The notes under the pieces: generated by a model
What the model saw: the letters and a program-made list of their open reading frames with translations, nothing else
Databases searched by the model: none
Told to the model about the DNA's origin: nothing
Shown here: piece by piece, positions 26,101-38,964 of the stretch
Numbering within the stretch: the first letter of the stretch is position 1
Layout of the letters: every line of letters begins with the position of its first letter
Origin: Balanoglossus misakiensis
Lineage: Eukaryota; Hemichordata
DNA length: 64,000 bases
Direction of reading: 5' to 3'
Assembly (NCBI GenBank): GCA_040954595.2
Contig: CM082578.2
Span: forward strand, 15,004,001-15,068,000
Program-made: the position numbers and the translations under genes

Positions 26101-29100
26101 CGGCGTAAAATTTTGAATATTTAAAAATATTTTACTTTGTCGAAATTCAGGCTGACCAGTTCCTGGCATTAGACCTGAAGATCGCCATGGCTGAAGACGA
26201 GTCTTCCGACCACTTGCCCAAACCAATGGTGAGAGAAGTTGGGGGATGGTCTGGCGAACTGTGGAATATGTTTGACGTACGCTCGTATGAAAAGGTAAGG
26301 CGCAGCCGCACAGCCGAATGGGATTGCTCTTTCACTGGTGAGCGACACAGAAATATTGAATGAATGCGCAATGTAGATACATGGTTGTACCAGACAGAAA
26401 AACAAATAGGTCAAAAATAGCTAACAGGTTACTGACTCATTTCTTTCACAGGGGGCCAGCATCATCAGATCATTCAGAGCATTCTTGGATGAAGACGTCA
26501 TTTACAATGGCTTAAACGACTATCTGAACGCCCATCTCTATGATAGCGTTGTGACTGATGACCTGTGGCATGCCCTTACTGAGGTAAGCCTACACCTTGG
26601 GATTTAGTTACTGCACTTTCAGTGTAGTAAATCAACATCACCAGCACGACTGAGACGTTGCTCAAGATATGAAACTCAAAAGCGTTACATTCTTGTAGTG
26701 AGTTCTGTATGAAAGAAATTGCTGTTGTTTTCAAGCGATGACTCGTTGTATTTTGACAATTGTCATTGTGACGTAAATGTCTATGTTTCACAGTCAGATA
26801 AAAATCACGGAGGTACAAACGTGAAAGAGATGATGGATTGTTGGACATTGCAATCAGGTTTACCGGTGATCACTGTCACAAGAATAAGTGACAACACACT
26901 TAAAGTTGAACAAACCCAGTTCATCAAGAACCGTGCGGGAATATGGGAGCAGGAAATTCCTAAAGAGTAGGTGAATAATTTGCTTTTGGTTTTGTAATAT
27001 CAAATCAGATTCAGCAAAACTAATATTTGGGAAATCTTTTCATGCACAGACTTAATATCAATTTAACGTCAATATGGCATTGATTATTTCCGCCAATCAT
27101 CCCACGATAGTCTGCTGGGGTACTTAATGCATTCGAGATTGGCACCGATAAGATTGTAACCATGATATTTGCTCTTTGCATGCGGGAGGCATTGGTTTAT
27201 TTGATAGGTCAGGGCTCATTCTTATTTCCTGCACGCTGCTCATATTTCTTCAAATTTTATTTTACTCCATACAGTCAAAAATGGAATGTTCCCCTGACCT
27301 ACACTCACAGCGGTAATGTCAATTTTGATAAACCAGCGAGGGCTTGGCTCCTAGCCAAACAGGAATACGGTGAGGAATTTGCTTGTGTTGCAGGCCCTGT
27401 CTGTTAAATGTAGAATTAACACAGCAAATAGTACGAAAAACTGAGAACAAGAATCAGGTATGCGGCCACCTGTGTAAATCTAGCAACAGAAGCCGGCCAA
27501 TGACAGATCCGCACTGGACGAGTAAAAAATTCACCCTCTCTTGGACATAATACAGAATTATACTTAGTATGAATATCTGCAGTCTTTATCAATCTGTGGG
27601 GTAGCCATTTTGGCTTGAAATATTGATCTCATGTATTTGCACTTTAGCCAAAGCATTTCTTTCCACCCCCCACGAATGTTAAAAAAATATCAAACTGAGT
27701 ATAATTCTCGAATAGGTAGCTGATGCATATTTCATAATTTGCAGTAACCATAGAGATTGAAGGCCTGACCGATGAGGACTGGGTTATATTTAATATCAAC
27801 CAAATCGGTTATTACCACGTGAACTACGATAGTGAGAACTGGAACAAATTAGCCAAGCAACTGAAAGATGATTTTCGGGTAGGTTCGTTATTGGTTACCA
27901 TAACTTGATGTCATTCTGCAACATAATTCTCAGGAGAATTTTAATAAATTATATTTTATATGTGACAGTGTTATACATGTACTACATAGATGTTTTATTT
28001 CTAGAGAATGTACCTTTTATTCTCACAGATCATTCCCGCCCGAACACGAGCGGCATTAGTGAACGACGCTTTTGTCTTAACGGAATCTGGTCAGTTGGAT
28101 CCAGTGCTGACTTTACAATTAACGGAATACATTCACCAAGAGACGGAGTACGTAGTCTGGGTCATGATCGAATACAACTTCCCATTTCTTCGTAATAATC
28201 TCCTCCGAACCGACGAATTTCAACTGTTCAGGGTAAGTTTGGAGAGTTTTACATATCAGATATGAAGATACTGCTGGTTCGAGTTCTAATGGATAATAAC
28301 TGAATGATACTCATTCAGACGTCATGGGTGAATAAGAATGTATATTCATTTTGTCTGTTTCAGAATTACTGGAAGGACCAGCTAGCACCTCTGTATGGTC
28401 TGCTTGGGTGGAACTTGACCGAACCCGATTTAGTAGATTAGTAAGTTCACAAGTATAGTACGTTCTATTCCCGCCCCAACCAGCTACATGTACTTGGTTT
28501 ATACGCTGACTCCACCGTTGAGGGCATCAGCAATGACTGTATTTTGTTTCGATAAAACTTGTACCGTATTAAGACCTATCCTCTTGTAAATATCGAAACA
28601 TTATAATTTTTGAAACCCAGTCTGCGAATCCCATTCGTGATGACCAGTAATTCAGTCTAGTACACGTATCCTAATAAAATTCGTTAGTGTTCTATAATAT
28701 TTCCGTTGTCCTCACTGGACCGACCCAGATTTCATCTTATTTTAAATCCTTTGTTCTCCTTCTAGCAAACTTCGCATCAATGCCATCAAGAAATCATGTT
28801 CACTGGGTAATGACCACTGCGCAGAGACGGCGTTATCATTATACCGTCAATGGATGAGTGACCCTCTCAGCGATCCGTAAGTACAACCATCGATGACGTA
28901 TATGATCCAGTTTTCTCAGGATATATGCGATCGCGTGCCAAATGGATGTAGCATTGTAGTTGACCAGATAACTTGAATCTTCTCTGTTGTCTCTGTTCGC
29001 TTTTTTATTCAGGATACCGGGCGATATTTTGTTCAAGGGGACAGTGTGCTGTGTTGCAATTCGACAAGGCGGTTTGGAAGAATGGATGTTTGCCTACGAG

Positions 29101-30298
29101 AATATTGATGAACTTGATGTCTTTAGTCTGATAGGTGAATTGGCGATGGCCTGCACGGAGGATACTTGGTTGTTAGAAGGGTAAGAGCCTGTACAATGTG
29201 TACTTTCGGAATTGCAATTCAGAAAAAAACACGAATCATTGTAAATGCGGCATAAAAAAAAACAAGTCGCATAGCAACCTGTCATCATGACCGTGTTGAC
29301 ACGTAGTAAATGTACTTTTTCACTTTTAGATATTTGCAGATTTACGACGAGAAGGACATGCCATTCACACCTATACTTTACCTGAAGGATAAATCAGCCA
29401 CGGGATTTTCTGTCGCTTGGAAGTTTTTGGATGACAGATTCGAAGAATTACTCGAAAGGCAAGTGACGTCAACTCATTTTTGTAGTCTTCGGATTTGTCA
29501 TCACAGATTGACAACATTTGACAATGATAAGAATATAAGAGCCCACAATAAATACAAACAAATACATATTTCCATTCTAGCTGAATTTTATTCATCTTTC
29601 GCCTAAATTTTCAGATTCGGAGAACGGGTGTTTCGCCATGTATTGGAATTCGGTCCTTTCCTGAACTCAAAGACAGATCTTGATAAGGTAGGCCTAATGC
29701 TCAATTATTAATGTAAAGTTTTGATACAAACTAGATGGTTGTGATGTTAACTCTATTCGAAATGGTCGCATTGAACTGAAATGTAAAAGATCACATGATT
29801 TTTATGACGAAGGTAAACTGGGGAGAGGCTGGGGTGTGTGGTCACTGGCGAAATCTAGGGGTCACAGTGAGAAATTGGCAAATCTGGCCGTGTCGACAAA
29901 AACACAGTGATCTCTTACATTTACTCATCCGAAGTAATACTGGGTGTATGTGTTGTCAGCTTTTAGAGTTCGGGTCCAGATACAAGAACATGTCAGACGG
30001 TGCCATAATAGAATTCCATGACGCGGTGGACAGAGTCAAAGACAACATGGCCTGGATGGATAAAAACATGGCTGGTATGAGAAAATGGTTGACTAAAGTG
30101 ACTAAAAACAAGCCTTCAAAAGATCAAACCATTCGGCCTGGATACGCTGATATCGGCCAGATCAGCCAAGAGTCGAAGAAGCGTTCTTCAAGGAAACGGA
30201 GAAAGGCCCGAGATATTCCGGAATCTTCCGAGAGACATTTTAACAAAAGGCTTCTCCATGAGAACAAACACGTGCGTTTGCGTCCTCGTACGGTTTGA
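20164..30298 (+). CDS. M1 family membrane alanyl aminopeptidase (aminopeptidase N-like)
   Basis: Seventeen exons: 20164-20825, 24376-24652, 24753-24873, 25083-25237, 25850-25963, 26151-26294, 26452-26583, 26794-26966, 27275-27369, 27745-27878, 28029-28232, 28364-28440, 28766-28876, 29013-29180, 29330-29458, 29615-29687, 29960-30298. Total 3105 coding nt, 1035 aa. It is a type II ectoenzyme: a short cytosolic tail, transmembrane helix about 23-46, then the N-terminal beta domain, catalytic domain and ERAP1-like C-terminal helical domain. Zinc site H400-E401-L-A-H404 with E423 (HEXXH-X18-E), catalytic Tyr489 (SYEKGA), and the substrate motif at 364-368 reads GGLEN rather than GAMEN. It should remove N-terminal residues from extracellular peptides. 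The start ATG has a good context (accaagATGG). Exon 15 ends at a GC donor. The last about 62 residues form a basic tail beyond the usual end. Confidence 0.95.
20826..24375 (+). other. Intron 1 of the aminopeptidase gene
   Basis: A 3.55-kb intron with a GTGCGA donor and a CGCAG acceptor. It contains degenerate tetranucleotide repeats around 22107-22195 and 24222-24290, and chance open frames (for example 21530-21895) with no family resemblance. No nested gene was recognised. Confidence 0.7.
22107..22195 (+). repeat. Degenerate GATC/GACT/GGTT tetranucleotide repeat
   Basis: Runs of GATC, GACT, GGCT and GGTT blend into one another, as in an old, decaying 4-bp microsatellite. A similar CGAC/AGAC tract occurs in the same intron at about 24222-24290. 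Confidence 0.7.
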
Positions 30299-31541
30299 GA
30301 GACGGGGCCTCAGTAGCTGTAAATTTAAAGTGGGGTTTCACATGCATTGGATGATTATGTGATCGCACAGGTCAGGCCCAGGGTCTGAAGTGATGTGTAT
30401 TGATCTGCCAACTCAATACAGGGTCCGAATTTGAACTGATCTGCGACTCGATGAGAATTTGATCGTGAGTGTTTATCTGTAAGAGGCGAAGGAACTGTAA
30501 CGGTAACCGTACGTTTACCACAGAAGGCAAGTAACATAAAATCGTTGGTTTTATAATTGGCTATAGCCCAATTTCAATGATAACAGTGGTGACGTATACC
30601 TTTTACGTAGAGGGCAGCTAACAACTCGTATTCAAGATCTACACATTATGCTAATAGGTCAATATTCGACCTCACGTAAATACTATTAACTCTGCACAAT
30701 TTCATAAATTTCACTAGTATCATGTTACATGTATTTCCTAACTTTGTCATTTATTTTAAGATTTTATAAGATGCTGTCATCATTCATTGCTAGCTGTAAT
30801 GTTTCAAAAAGAGTATTGACGGAAAGATGCGATAATTAGTATACAACCGGACCGAATTGCGGTTCTATGACATGTAAGATTGAAAATTATTGCAAATAAT
30901 TAATGAAATACGTAATTATGAAATTTTAGACTGCACGACTCTGACTCAGTAAAAAGGGGTGGGTGAACATTGATAGGCGATGTCTATCTTTTATTCAAAT
31001 TCTATAAATATAATTGTCTGTGATATGTTTAATTTATCTACAATTTCTAGATTAAATCATCTCAGTACAATCAGCTGTAATTGTTAGTTCTCCGTGGAAC
31101 TATTTGTGTAAGGTACTTAATGGTGAATAAATGGTAAGAATATAAACATACATACATTAATTTTGAACAATCTAAAGCTTTTTAATGAGAAAAGGGGACC
31201 CCCTTTCGCACTGAGGGCCGAATGGAGTTCAATGTGTGAACGATTGCACGACGGGAGTACATTATCCGGCTTACATCACGTAGCATTCAGACAACATCTG
31301 TGATCTTTGTATGCTAAACAACTTCTCAATCACATCAACCAATCACAAGCTTCACAAAATACACCTGGTGACTGACGCACTTCCATTGGATAGTTGTCAG
31401 CCAGTTCATTTGTCACATGGTCACTGAGTTGCCACTTCCATCATTCGAAACTCAATTTTTGACGGACAAACATCGTGGCTGAAAGTAGTGACGACAACGA
31501 CCTATCCGTTACCCAGAGCAATTTCAGACAACCAAGTGAAA
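30299..31541. other. 3' UTR of the aminopeptidase gene and intergenic spacer
   Basis: No coding exon is seen. An AATAAA at 31126-31131 may end the aminopeptidase transcript. The rest is AT-rich spacer leading to the promoter region of the EF-hand gene. Confidence 0.5.
31126..31131 (+). terminator. Candidate poly(A) signal, aminopeptidase gene
   Basis: AATAAA about 830 nt downstream of the stop codon. Confidence 0.4.
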
Positions 31542-31688
31542 ATGAAGGTCATGGACTGGGTTTGCCAAGATTTTAGTAGCCTCGTTGAAGATAAAGTACA
31601 TAAACCATCGGTTATGGAAAGTGACTTGACGAAAATCGAGGGTGCCGTTTCTCTTGGTTTGCAGCCCCCATTGCGCACATCCTCTACT
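31542..31688 (+). other. Possible upstream exon of the EF-hand gene
   Basis: An ATG-initiated open stretch of 49 codons ends exactly at a strong GTAAGT donor. In reading phase it does not join the next exon (31807 ATG), so it is either an alternative first exon, part of the 5' UTR, or a chance frame. Confidence 0.25.
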
Positions 31689-31806
31689 GTAAGTAACACA
31701 GTTTTCTGTCATTTTCTTATCGAAAAATGTAAAGTAATGATGAGAAATTTTCGATTGTGCGTCAGAAAGGTACTTCAAATAAGGCGAAACCGCGTGTGAG
31801 GGAGAA

Positions 31807-34800
31807 ATGAAAGCCCAACCAAAGGTCGAGCCCAGCGTAGAGATTACAGAGAAAGATGGCCGAACCAAGTATGTGCATCGTCCGCTCGCATGGGCGCGGC
31901 CGACCACGGTCTCCTTAACGAAGAGCAAGATCTTGGCGGGCGAAGTTCTTCTCGGAGGTGAGGAGGCATCATTTCTTTCAAAGTGAACAATGAAAAACTT
32001 TGTTTCATGAAATGAAAGTGCCATCTGTCAATGTTATCTTGTGTTGCGAGTGAATGTTATTATGCTAGGTACTAGGTGCAGTGCAAAATCTGGATACTCA
32101 GTGCACTGGTGGGCACGTGTTCATAAAACAAAAGATACAGATCATTGAACTAGTGGGGGCGTATCATGGTTTACATTGTCACTATAGCAACAGTCTGAAG
32201 CCAAAATGGCGACCGTGATGGAGTGGGCCTTGCCACTCCGCCTACGAAACCATGTGTGCTATGCAGCAATAAGATAGTAAGTAGAGATTCCTGAACAATT
32301 ACTTTGTGAAAGGATGATTGGAACATTGTTTATGTTGCTTTACTTGTCAACAAGGGTGTTTTCTTTGCGGTATAAAGGTAGGGTCACCGGTGACTATGTA
32401 CAGGTCACTTGTGATGGTTCTTCTGTTGTGTTTTGATACAATGGCCAATAAAAGAAGATGGGCAATCGCTGTGGTCACTACAAGGCCCCTAGCAACACGG
32501 TTATAGAACCTTTGAACCATTTGTACGCGAATGTTCTCAAAGCTACTGTCGCTGACGGAAAGGAATGTGCAATGTCATACGGCATAAAAGGGCAACAGCC
32601 CAGCCGCGGGACAACAAGTAGTACCACAACTGTCAACTTACTGATAATCAGTCTGGCAACATAAGATGTTCGCACAAAATGAATTGGCATGGCACTCTAT
32701 AAACTATGTAGCACAGACCACTCTTCACTCGGCTCTTATATCAAAGAGTGTCACCTGGACATGCGAAATCCTACTTGTATGCATTACTTAGCACTGTTGA
32801 GCCGCAAATAAATAGACTTTGGATTATACTTACTAGTTTGGATTTGCCATGTCCGAGGAAATGGAGTTCGGGGTCCAGACAGCCATTACTGAGACTGATT
32901 CCATTCAAAAAGCAAAATTTGTGCGAGGACAATGTTACTTGGTGTTTTTAATGTCCAGAGCTATATGATAAAACACAACTATATATTAAACAAAGTTTTA
33001 TTGGCATCTGTCGACAGATAAGAAACTAAGTTTATCACACCCAAGAAGAAAAAAATTAAAAATGGTGGACCATTTCGAATGGTCAGATATGGGACTGACC
33101 CGCCTGTTCAACCCTGACAACACTGAATTCTTGCCAATAGAAGAACAACTCCGACTGTACAAACAGAGAGACCTTAGCAAAACCAAGTACTACAAAACTG
33201 CAATCAAAATATGGGGAAACACAAAGCCACGCAAGAGACTTATGATTGCTCCCAAGATGGAGATGGTAGATGGGAGAGACGTTTACGTCCGAGCCCCTCC
33301 AGCCAGACTACAGCCAATTGAGGGTAAGACAGAAGAGAGGTCAGATGAAGAATGGGCGTTGACAGATGCAGAAAAGAGGAAGCTTCATAACGAGGAAATG
33401 GCAAGGAAAAGGGAAACTTTTAAAAGTTGGTACGATGAGAGGAGAAAGCTCAGGGAGAGTCTGGAGAATCTTGGAGTCAGTGAAAAGTGGTTGGCGAAGA
33501 AACCAGACAGAACACCATTGGAGGAGAAACTGTATAGAAAAATGGTTGAGGCAAGAAGGCCTAAAACTGAAGCAACTTCGGTAAGAGTTTCCAGTCCACA
33601 CTTTATTTTAAAGCTTTTATACGTCAAGGTCCTTGCCGTGGTTAGCACTGAGAATTCGGTTCCGAGGCAGCAATATAAATTCTCTTGTTCATTCACAGTC
33701 CTCACTTTGTTTGACTGGCATCAGAGACAGACATACCGTGCAATTGTGGGATTCAGATTGCCTGCAACTTGTTTCACTATCAGGGGCTCTGCGAATGATT
33801 GGATAGCGAAAGCAAAAGAACACTCTTTAGTGGTTCACCGTGCAGTCTAACTTTCACTTTGAAATGATAGACTTCAAGGAGAAGGTCCTCTGAACTGCAA
33901 ACTTGGGACTTTTCTATTTATACACATACGTAACATGAACATGCTAATATTTCATGCAGTCTGTGCTTGATCATTTTTGTCCACAGATTTTTCCAGTGAA
34001 ATAGGTTAGATTTGCGTAAACATTTTCTTTTGCATGAGTCAACCTGCATGCAACCCAATCTTTTCCTTACTTCTCATTTTATTTTCACCATTGTCTTTAT
34101 TTTTCTTTTCTTCCATGTTTGTAGCAAAGTAGATCTGAGGATCCTGAGTTTATGTCGAGATTTTCCTCACTCAGTGGCAGAAGTTCCAAGAGCAACCGAA
34201 ATGTAATCAGGCACAACCATTAGATTTAAACACAGTGTGTAGTGTGGTTGATTGTCTCTATTGACCTTCCATGCTTCAAAATTAAAAAAAAAAATGTGCT
34301 AGCATGTAAATAAACTTCAGTGCATGAATTGAACCAAACACTCCAGCATTTATTCACTCTAAGTTTATGCGTGCGTACGCTGGTGACATGTTAAAATTCA
34401 ACCTTCCAAAATGTTACCTCCAGTATCTTGTTGAAATTGATTCTACATCCAACTTTCATCTTTAAAATAAAACTCAAATATTTTACTGGTAAAAAAGTAG
34501 TTCTCTGACGAACAGAAAGTTAGGAAAACCAAATAGTGAAATTTTCTATGAAAATTTTGTAATCATATGATAAAATTGTACTTAATTCATATTTTAAGAA
34601 ATTATCCTCTTAAAGCTAGAAGTATTAATTTTATCCTTAATTTTTCATATTTTTTTGTAAAAATCATCACATTTTACTTTTTTCTCCCAATTGCTGGAGT
34701 GGCAACGCATATTTTAACACAACTGATCACTCATGTTCATGAGCTAACCTTTTAAATGTAGAGTTTTTGCAGTGATAAATATGGTTTTGCAGTAAGTGTA

Positions 34801-37800
34801 TCTTTGCTTGTCTGTGCCAGTGCTAATGTGTGCTTAAATGTTGTTCATGGCTGATATAATGAAGGGTATTTAAAGATGGAAAATTCTCCTGGGCTACCTA
34901 CCTCCCCCCCCCTCCCACCCCAAGAGTATGTAAAGTTAATATAAAGTCCTGGTTTTTTTAAATTTAATTATATATAAAAAAAAAACATTTGAAATATAAT
35001 GTATAGCTACAGCATGTTTCACTGCAGTAAAGATGCTTTTTTGAGTCGCGTAACATTAAATGAAGATTACAGTCACAAGTGGGGCTCTCTCTCCTCGTTG
35101 ACTGCACAGTGTTGTCAGTGAACTCCAGTATCTGCCCCGTCCTACTATCGTCTGTATGTGGTCTGTGCAGTGTGTCACTAACATAACCAGAATTGCACAG
35201 TGTTGACTGATTTGAGATTTGTCCTGTGAATCTGTGGTCTGGCAGTCCTGCAAAGCACAGGGAGAGCCCCACATGTGATATTGTAGAGATTGATAATCGC
35301 TGCTGTATATAATAAATAAAACCTTGGCTTTTAAAATCTCTTCCGGCTTGTACATGGTGATCAGAAACATTTTTTTTAACGTTGTCCTCTCCTCCTCAAC
35401 TCACCAGGGTGACAAAGTACGTACGCCATCCCCGATACTGGTTGCATCTCCTGTCATTGTCCAGCCTCCCCCAGAAGCGCTGTCAATCATTATTAAGCAT
35501 CTCCATGACAACAGGATGAGGCTGATTGATCTCTTCACTAGGGCTGATAAAGATAAAAACTGGATGATCACCAGGGAAGAATTTCAAAAATGTATCAAAG
35601 ATGTAAGTTGGTTTTCATTATTCTTGGAAAAGCAGACGACAATTAACAACAGTTCATAAGCAAGCTATTCGAACGAGAAGAATAAATAGGCAAAGTCACT
35701 GCAAACAATGATCAATTGTAAGTTGATACATGTACATGTACTTGCAATTGTATCTCCACAGGCCAAAATCCCCCTGTCAGATGACTTACTCGAAGAGTTA
35801 GTGCATTCCTTGGATGAAGACATGAATGATCAGCTGGATTACCGGGAAGTGGCACACGGAATCAAAGAATATCAACTGGAAGAAAGGAGGATGCGCAAAG
35901 CTAGAATGAAAGGTGAATAAACCAAGGAAGTAGATAGGAAAATATCACAATAAGAACTAGTGAAAATGGAAAAATATGCACATTTTCCAAATAGCTGCTG
36001 AGATGATATCTCTATTTCTATCTTCACTAAAAATAAGAGGATTTCTGTCCTAAAATGTGGCTCGCAACAAGAGCCTTGATTATAACCGGTTTCTTCTTAC
36101 AGTGTCATCTTTGTTTTCCTTCAGCTGCCAACAGTGAGTTGAATTCCACCAAGTCTGCAGAGTGGGACAGAATGGAAGGCTCCCAAAGTTCACACTATCA
36201 CAAATCAACAAGTCCCATCTCAAGACCTAGCTCTAAGACAGACGATAAACACACCAAGTCATCTGCATCCAAACATTCACGCATTAGTTCTGCTGCCTCG
36301 CGTGCATCCACTCCTTCACTGGGAGTTCCCAAAGTTGACATCACTGAGCAAATTCACATGCCTCCTGACAGCATGATTTATAAACGGAAGAAGGAAAGGG
36401 TCTTTAACAAACAGGTGAGGAAAACCAAGGAAATCCCAGAACTGCCAACAAATATTCATAACTGCACAGTGGCCATCCGGAATATATCTGATTTTTTCCC
36501 AGCAGGATAGATGTTATTAAAGTTGTGAAAAATTCAAGCTAACTGATATATTGTATCACAATTCCTTCTAAGATAATTCCACTACTATTACATCTAGTAT
36601 ATTGTACATAATTCATTGTTTTTCCTCTTCAATATCTGTTAATGAGTGTACTCGTGTGTGATTCTTGTCTATTTCAGGCTACAATGCCAAGCGCCAGCAA
36701 GAAACAGTGCAAGTCGGGCAACAAGGGTAAGGTGAAGACTGGTAACCGAGCTGTGGACAGCCACGCCCTAGCGAGCACACTGGGTGATGAGACAGCAGCG
36801 GGAATAGATCGCTACAGAGAGGCTAGACTTAAAGAATATCACAGACTAGTTAAGATGTGCCAAGAGAGAAATATACCCCTCACACCACACCTTCTTGAAA
36901 GAGGTCAGTGCAAAGTTCAAAGGTCAAAAGAACTTCATTGCTAAGGGCTGTTATATATCCTTCTCCCTCAACTGTAACCACATCACTTGTGGAAATCTTA
37001 AATCTGTTTCTTCAAGATAGCATAACATTTTTTGTCTGTGTTTGTATGACTCCTGTACTAAAACAAATGTAGCAATCTACATGTTGAAGATGTGGTTCCC
37101 TAAACTCATTATTTTGTTCTTCTCAGCGCTTCTTTCACCTGGCGACAAAAGTGCATCCAGCATAAAGCGTAGAATCCAACAGCCTGGATCTTCAGTGTTA
37201 GTATCAGCACATTTTGCTGACCCACCGGCCAGGCCCAAGACGCCTATTGAAGTCAAACATGCTGACAAAGTGCACCGCAGTAGAACAGGGGAACTGCTGA
37301 TCGAGGCAAAACATACCTACCCTCAGAGAAGACACATAGAGCCACAAAAATCAGTCATGAATTTGTCCACAGGGAAGGCTTTCATTGCACCGAAAATTGA
37401 CTCTTGGTTGACTTTTGAGGAGTATGACCGACTGACAAGGTATGAGTTGTATATAGTCTGATTTGGTTTGCTTTTATAATAAGAATCTTTTTTGTGACTA
37501 ACAATTGAATAACTTGTATAATATCATTAATCTTTTCTATGATTTCCTTTTTGTTTTTAGGGATTTACAGAAGAGGTATGTTGTCCTAAATGGCACTTCT
37601 GACAAAAGTGCATTCTGGCCAGGCTACATGCTTGATAAGATTCGACTGTGCATGGACCATGATGACAGAGCTGTTGGCACGGCCACAGTGTACCAAAGTA
37701 CACTACAGAAGAAACCGTCCAACTTGGGTTATTACAATAATTTACAAAGCTGGCCAACTGACTCTGGCTATGTCCAGTTTGCAGACATTACACAACACAA

Positions 37801-37825
37801 GAGATATACAGTGGACCCAAAATAG
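31807..37825 (+). CDS. Two-EF-hand protein, EFCAB12-like
   Basis: Nine exons: 31807-31957, 33018-33580, 34125-34202, 35408-35602, 35762-35912, 36125-36414, 36678-36903, 37127-37439, 37561-37825. Total 2232 nt, 743 aa. The first exon (phase 1) joins cleanly to the open frame that extends upstream of the ATG at 33062, so the true start is taken as 31807. Residues 50-240 are highly charged and probably helical. Two canonical calcium loops lie at 311-322 (DKDKNWMITREE) and 347-358 (DEDMNDQLDYRE). A Ser-rich low-complexity linker follows (about 390-450). The C-terminus contains FEEYDRLTRDLQKRY and FWPGYMLDKIRLCM. Layout and C-terminal motifs recall EFCAB12, but that naming is from memory of the family and is moderate at best. 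Function is unknown; a calcium-responsive structural protein is possible. Confidence 0.8.
31958..33017 (+). other. Intron 1 of the EF-hand gene
   Basis: A 1.06-kb intron, GTGAGG donor and TGTCGACAG acceptor. An ATG-initiated 68-codon frame at 32458-32664 is present but has no recognised domain and no splice support. Confidence 0.6.
34203..35407 (+). other. Intron 3 of the EF-hand gene
   Basis: A 1.2-kb AT-rich intron containing a short inverted-repeat element (35073-35278). No coding exon was recognised. Confidence 0.6.
35073..35278. repeat. 206-bp sequence bounded by 19-bp inverted repeats
   Basis: 35073-35091 and the complement of 35260-35278 match at 17 of 19 positions (core GTGGGGCTCTC). 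The interior has two copies of GCACAGTGTTG. There is no clear target-site duplication. It could be a small MITE remnant or a hairpin-forming intronic sequence. Confidence 0.4.
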
Positions 37826-38846
37826 TTTCAATAGTAGCTGGTTTTAGAGAGATTGTATATGCCACGTTGTAAAGGAAGGGTGCATTAATAATCAACAGAC
37901 AAGATTTATTATGTTTTCTAATTGTCATAATAGGAAATGTTTCATCTCAACTTTTTTCCTTCCAGTCTTCTTCATATCAATAATTTGCATTTCAAATTTA
38001 AAAGTCCAGCCATGAAGTGTATGCAAATTTATTATTTACATCGTCTGTTTTGTGTTTTCCATGATTGGCAATGGTGCTGTGTACTTACCTTGAGGGATGG
38101 GCCATGGCTAAGCTTGCTGCTTCGGAAAATCTATGCATTTGTTTTCAAAGCTCAACCAAACCTTAGTTTGGTCTTTTTTATATTTGTCTTCCACATCATG
38201 TTTGTCTTCTTGTGGGAAACCAAAGTGACTGTGTTGGTGTGACGTGACACCAATGGTCGGTGTAAAACTGAAAGTTCAATCTTGACAGAAAACTTCTTCA
38301 TAGCAATTAAGTCAATCCTTGCAGCAAGTTTTTCATGAATATTTGAAACCCACCCCAAACTGCTTGTACTCAATGAGCACAGATTTTTGAAAAACTGCCA
38401 TCACTAAGAAAATCTTTGTTTGATTTTCTGACAAGACAGCATTATTGACTCCTTATTTACCCTGAGAAAAAAAGTAAAATATATTTGTGCATTGGCTGAA
38501 AGTGTTCCAGCACTCTATTATGCTAATTACTTTTTTGCCTCTTCCAATTTAAAACTTACTTTGGCTATGCAGTCATTTTTAAAAATGAATTTACCTCAGC
38601 CTATGAATACCCACCACTTGAAAACAAAGTAATTCATTGTTTTTTTCTGCAGCTGGGCGATCATGCATGAAAGAGCGCCCTCATATGGCTACTATGAATT
38701 TTTTTCTATCTCCCATTGACATGCCAACCCATGTGCGAAATGCATGCGCACGGGTACTAGAAGTAATAGTGTGATGCCAAACATTGTGTGCCAAATTATA
38801 TTTTTGAACTACATTGGCTAACCGTATGTAAGGAGTTGTTTGAAGA

Positions 38847-38852
38847 AATAAA
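38847..38852 (+). terminator. Poly(A) signal of the EF-hand gene
   Basis: AATAAA about 1.0 kb after the stop codon; the nearest downstream gene is on the other strand. Confidence 0.5.
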
Positions 38853-38964
38853 CAAGTCATTCTGAGAAAAGGAATGATGAGTATGTTTTTGTCTGATGTG
38901 TACGACTTCAGTGGTAGAGTAAACTTGATGCTAGAAGATTCTTTTAAGTCATGAAAAAAATACC

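Noticed and set aside
28275-28290. tRNA B-box-like GGTTCGAGTTC
   Set aside because: No A box, acceptor stem or cloverleaf can be formed around it; it lies at an intron start.
31524-32024. 166-aa minus-strand frame over the first exons of the EF-hand gene
   Set aside because: Antisense shadow of the plus-strand exons; no domain.
32458-32664. 68-aa frame with a short NHLYA string recalling the AMPK beta C-terminus
   Set aside because: Five or six matching residues without the rest of the domain are not evidence. It lies in an intron and has no splice support.
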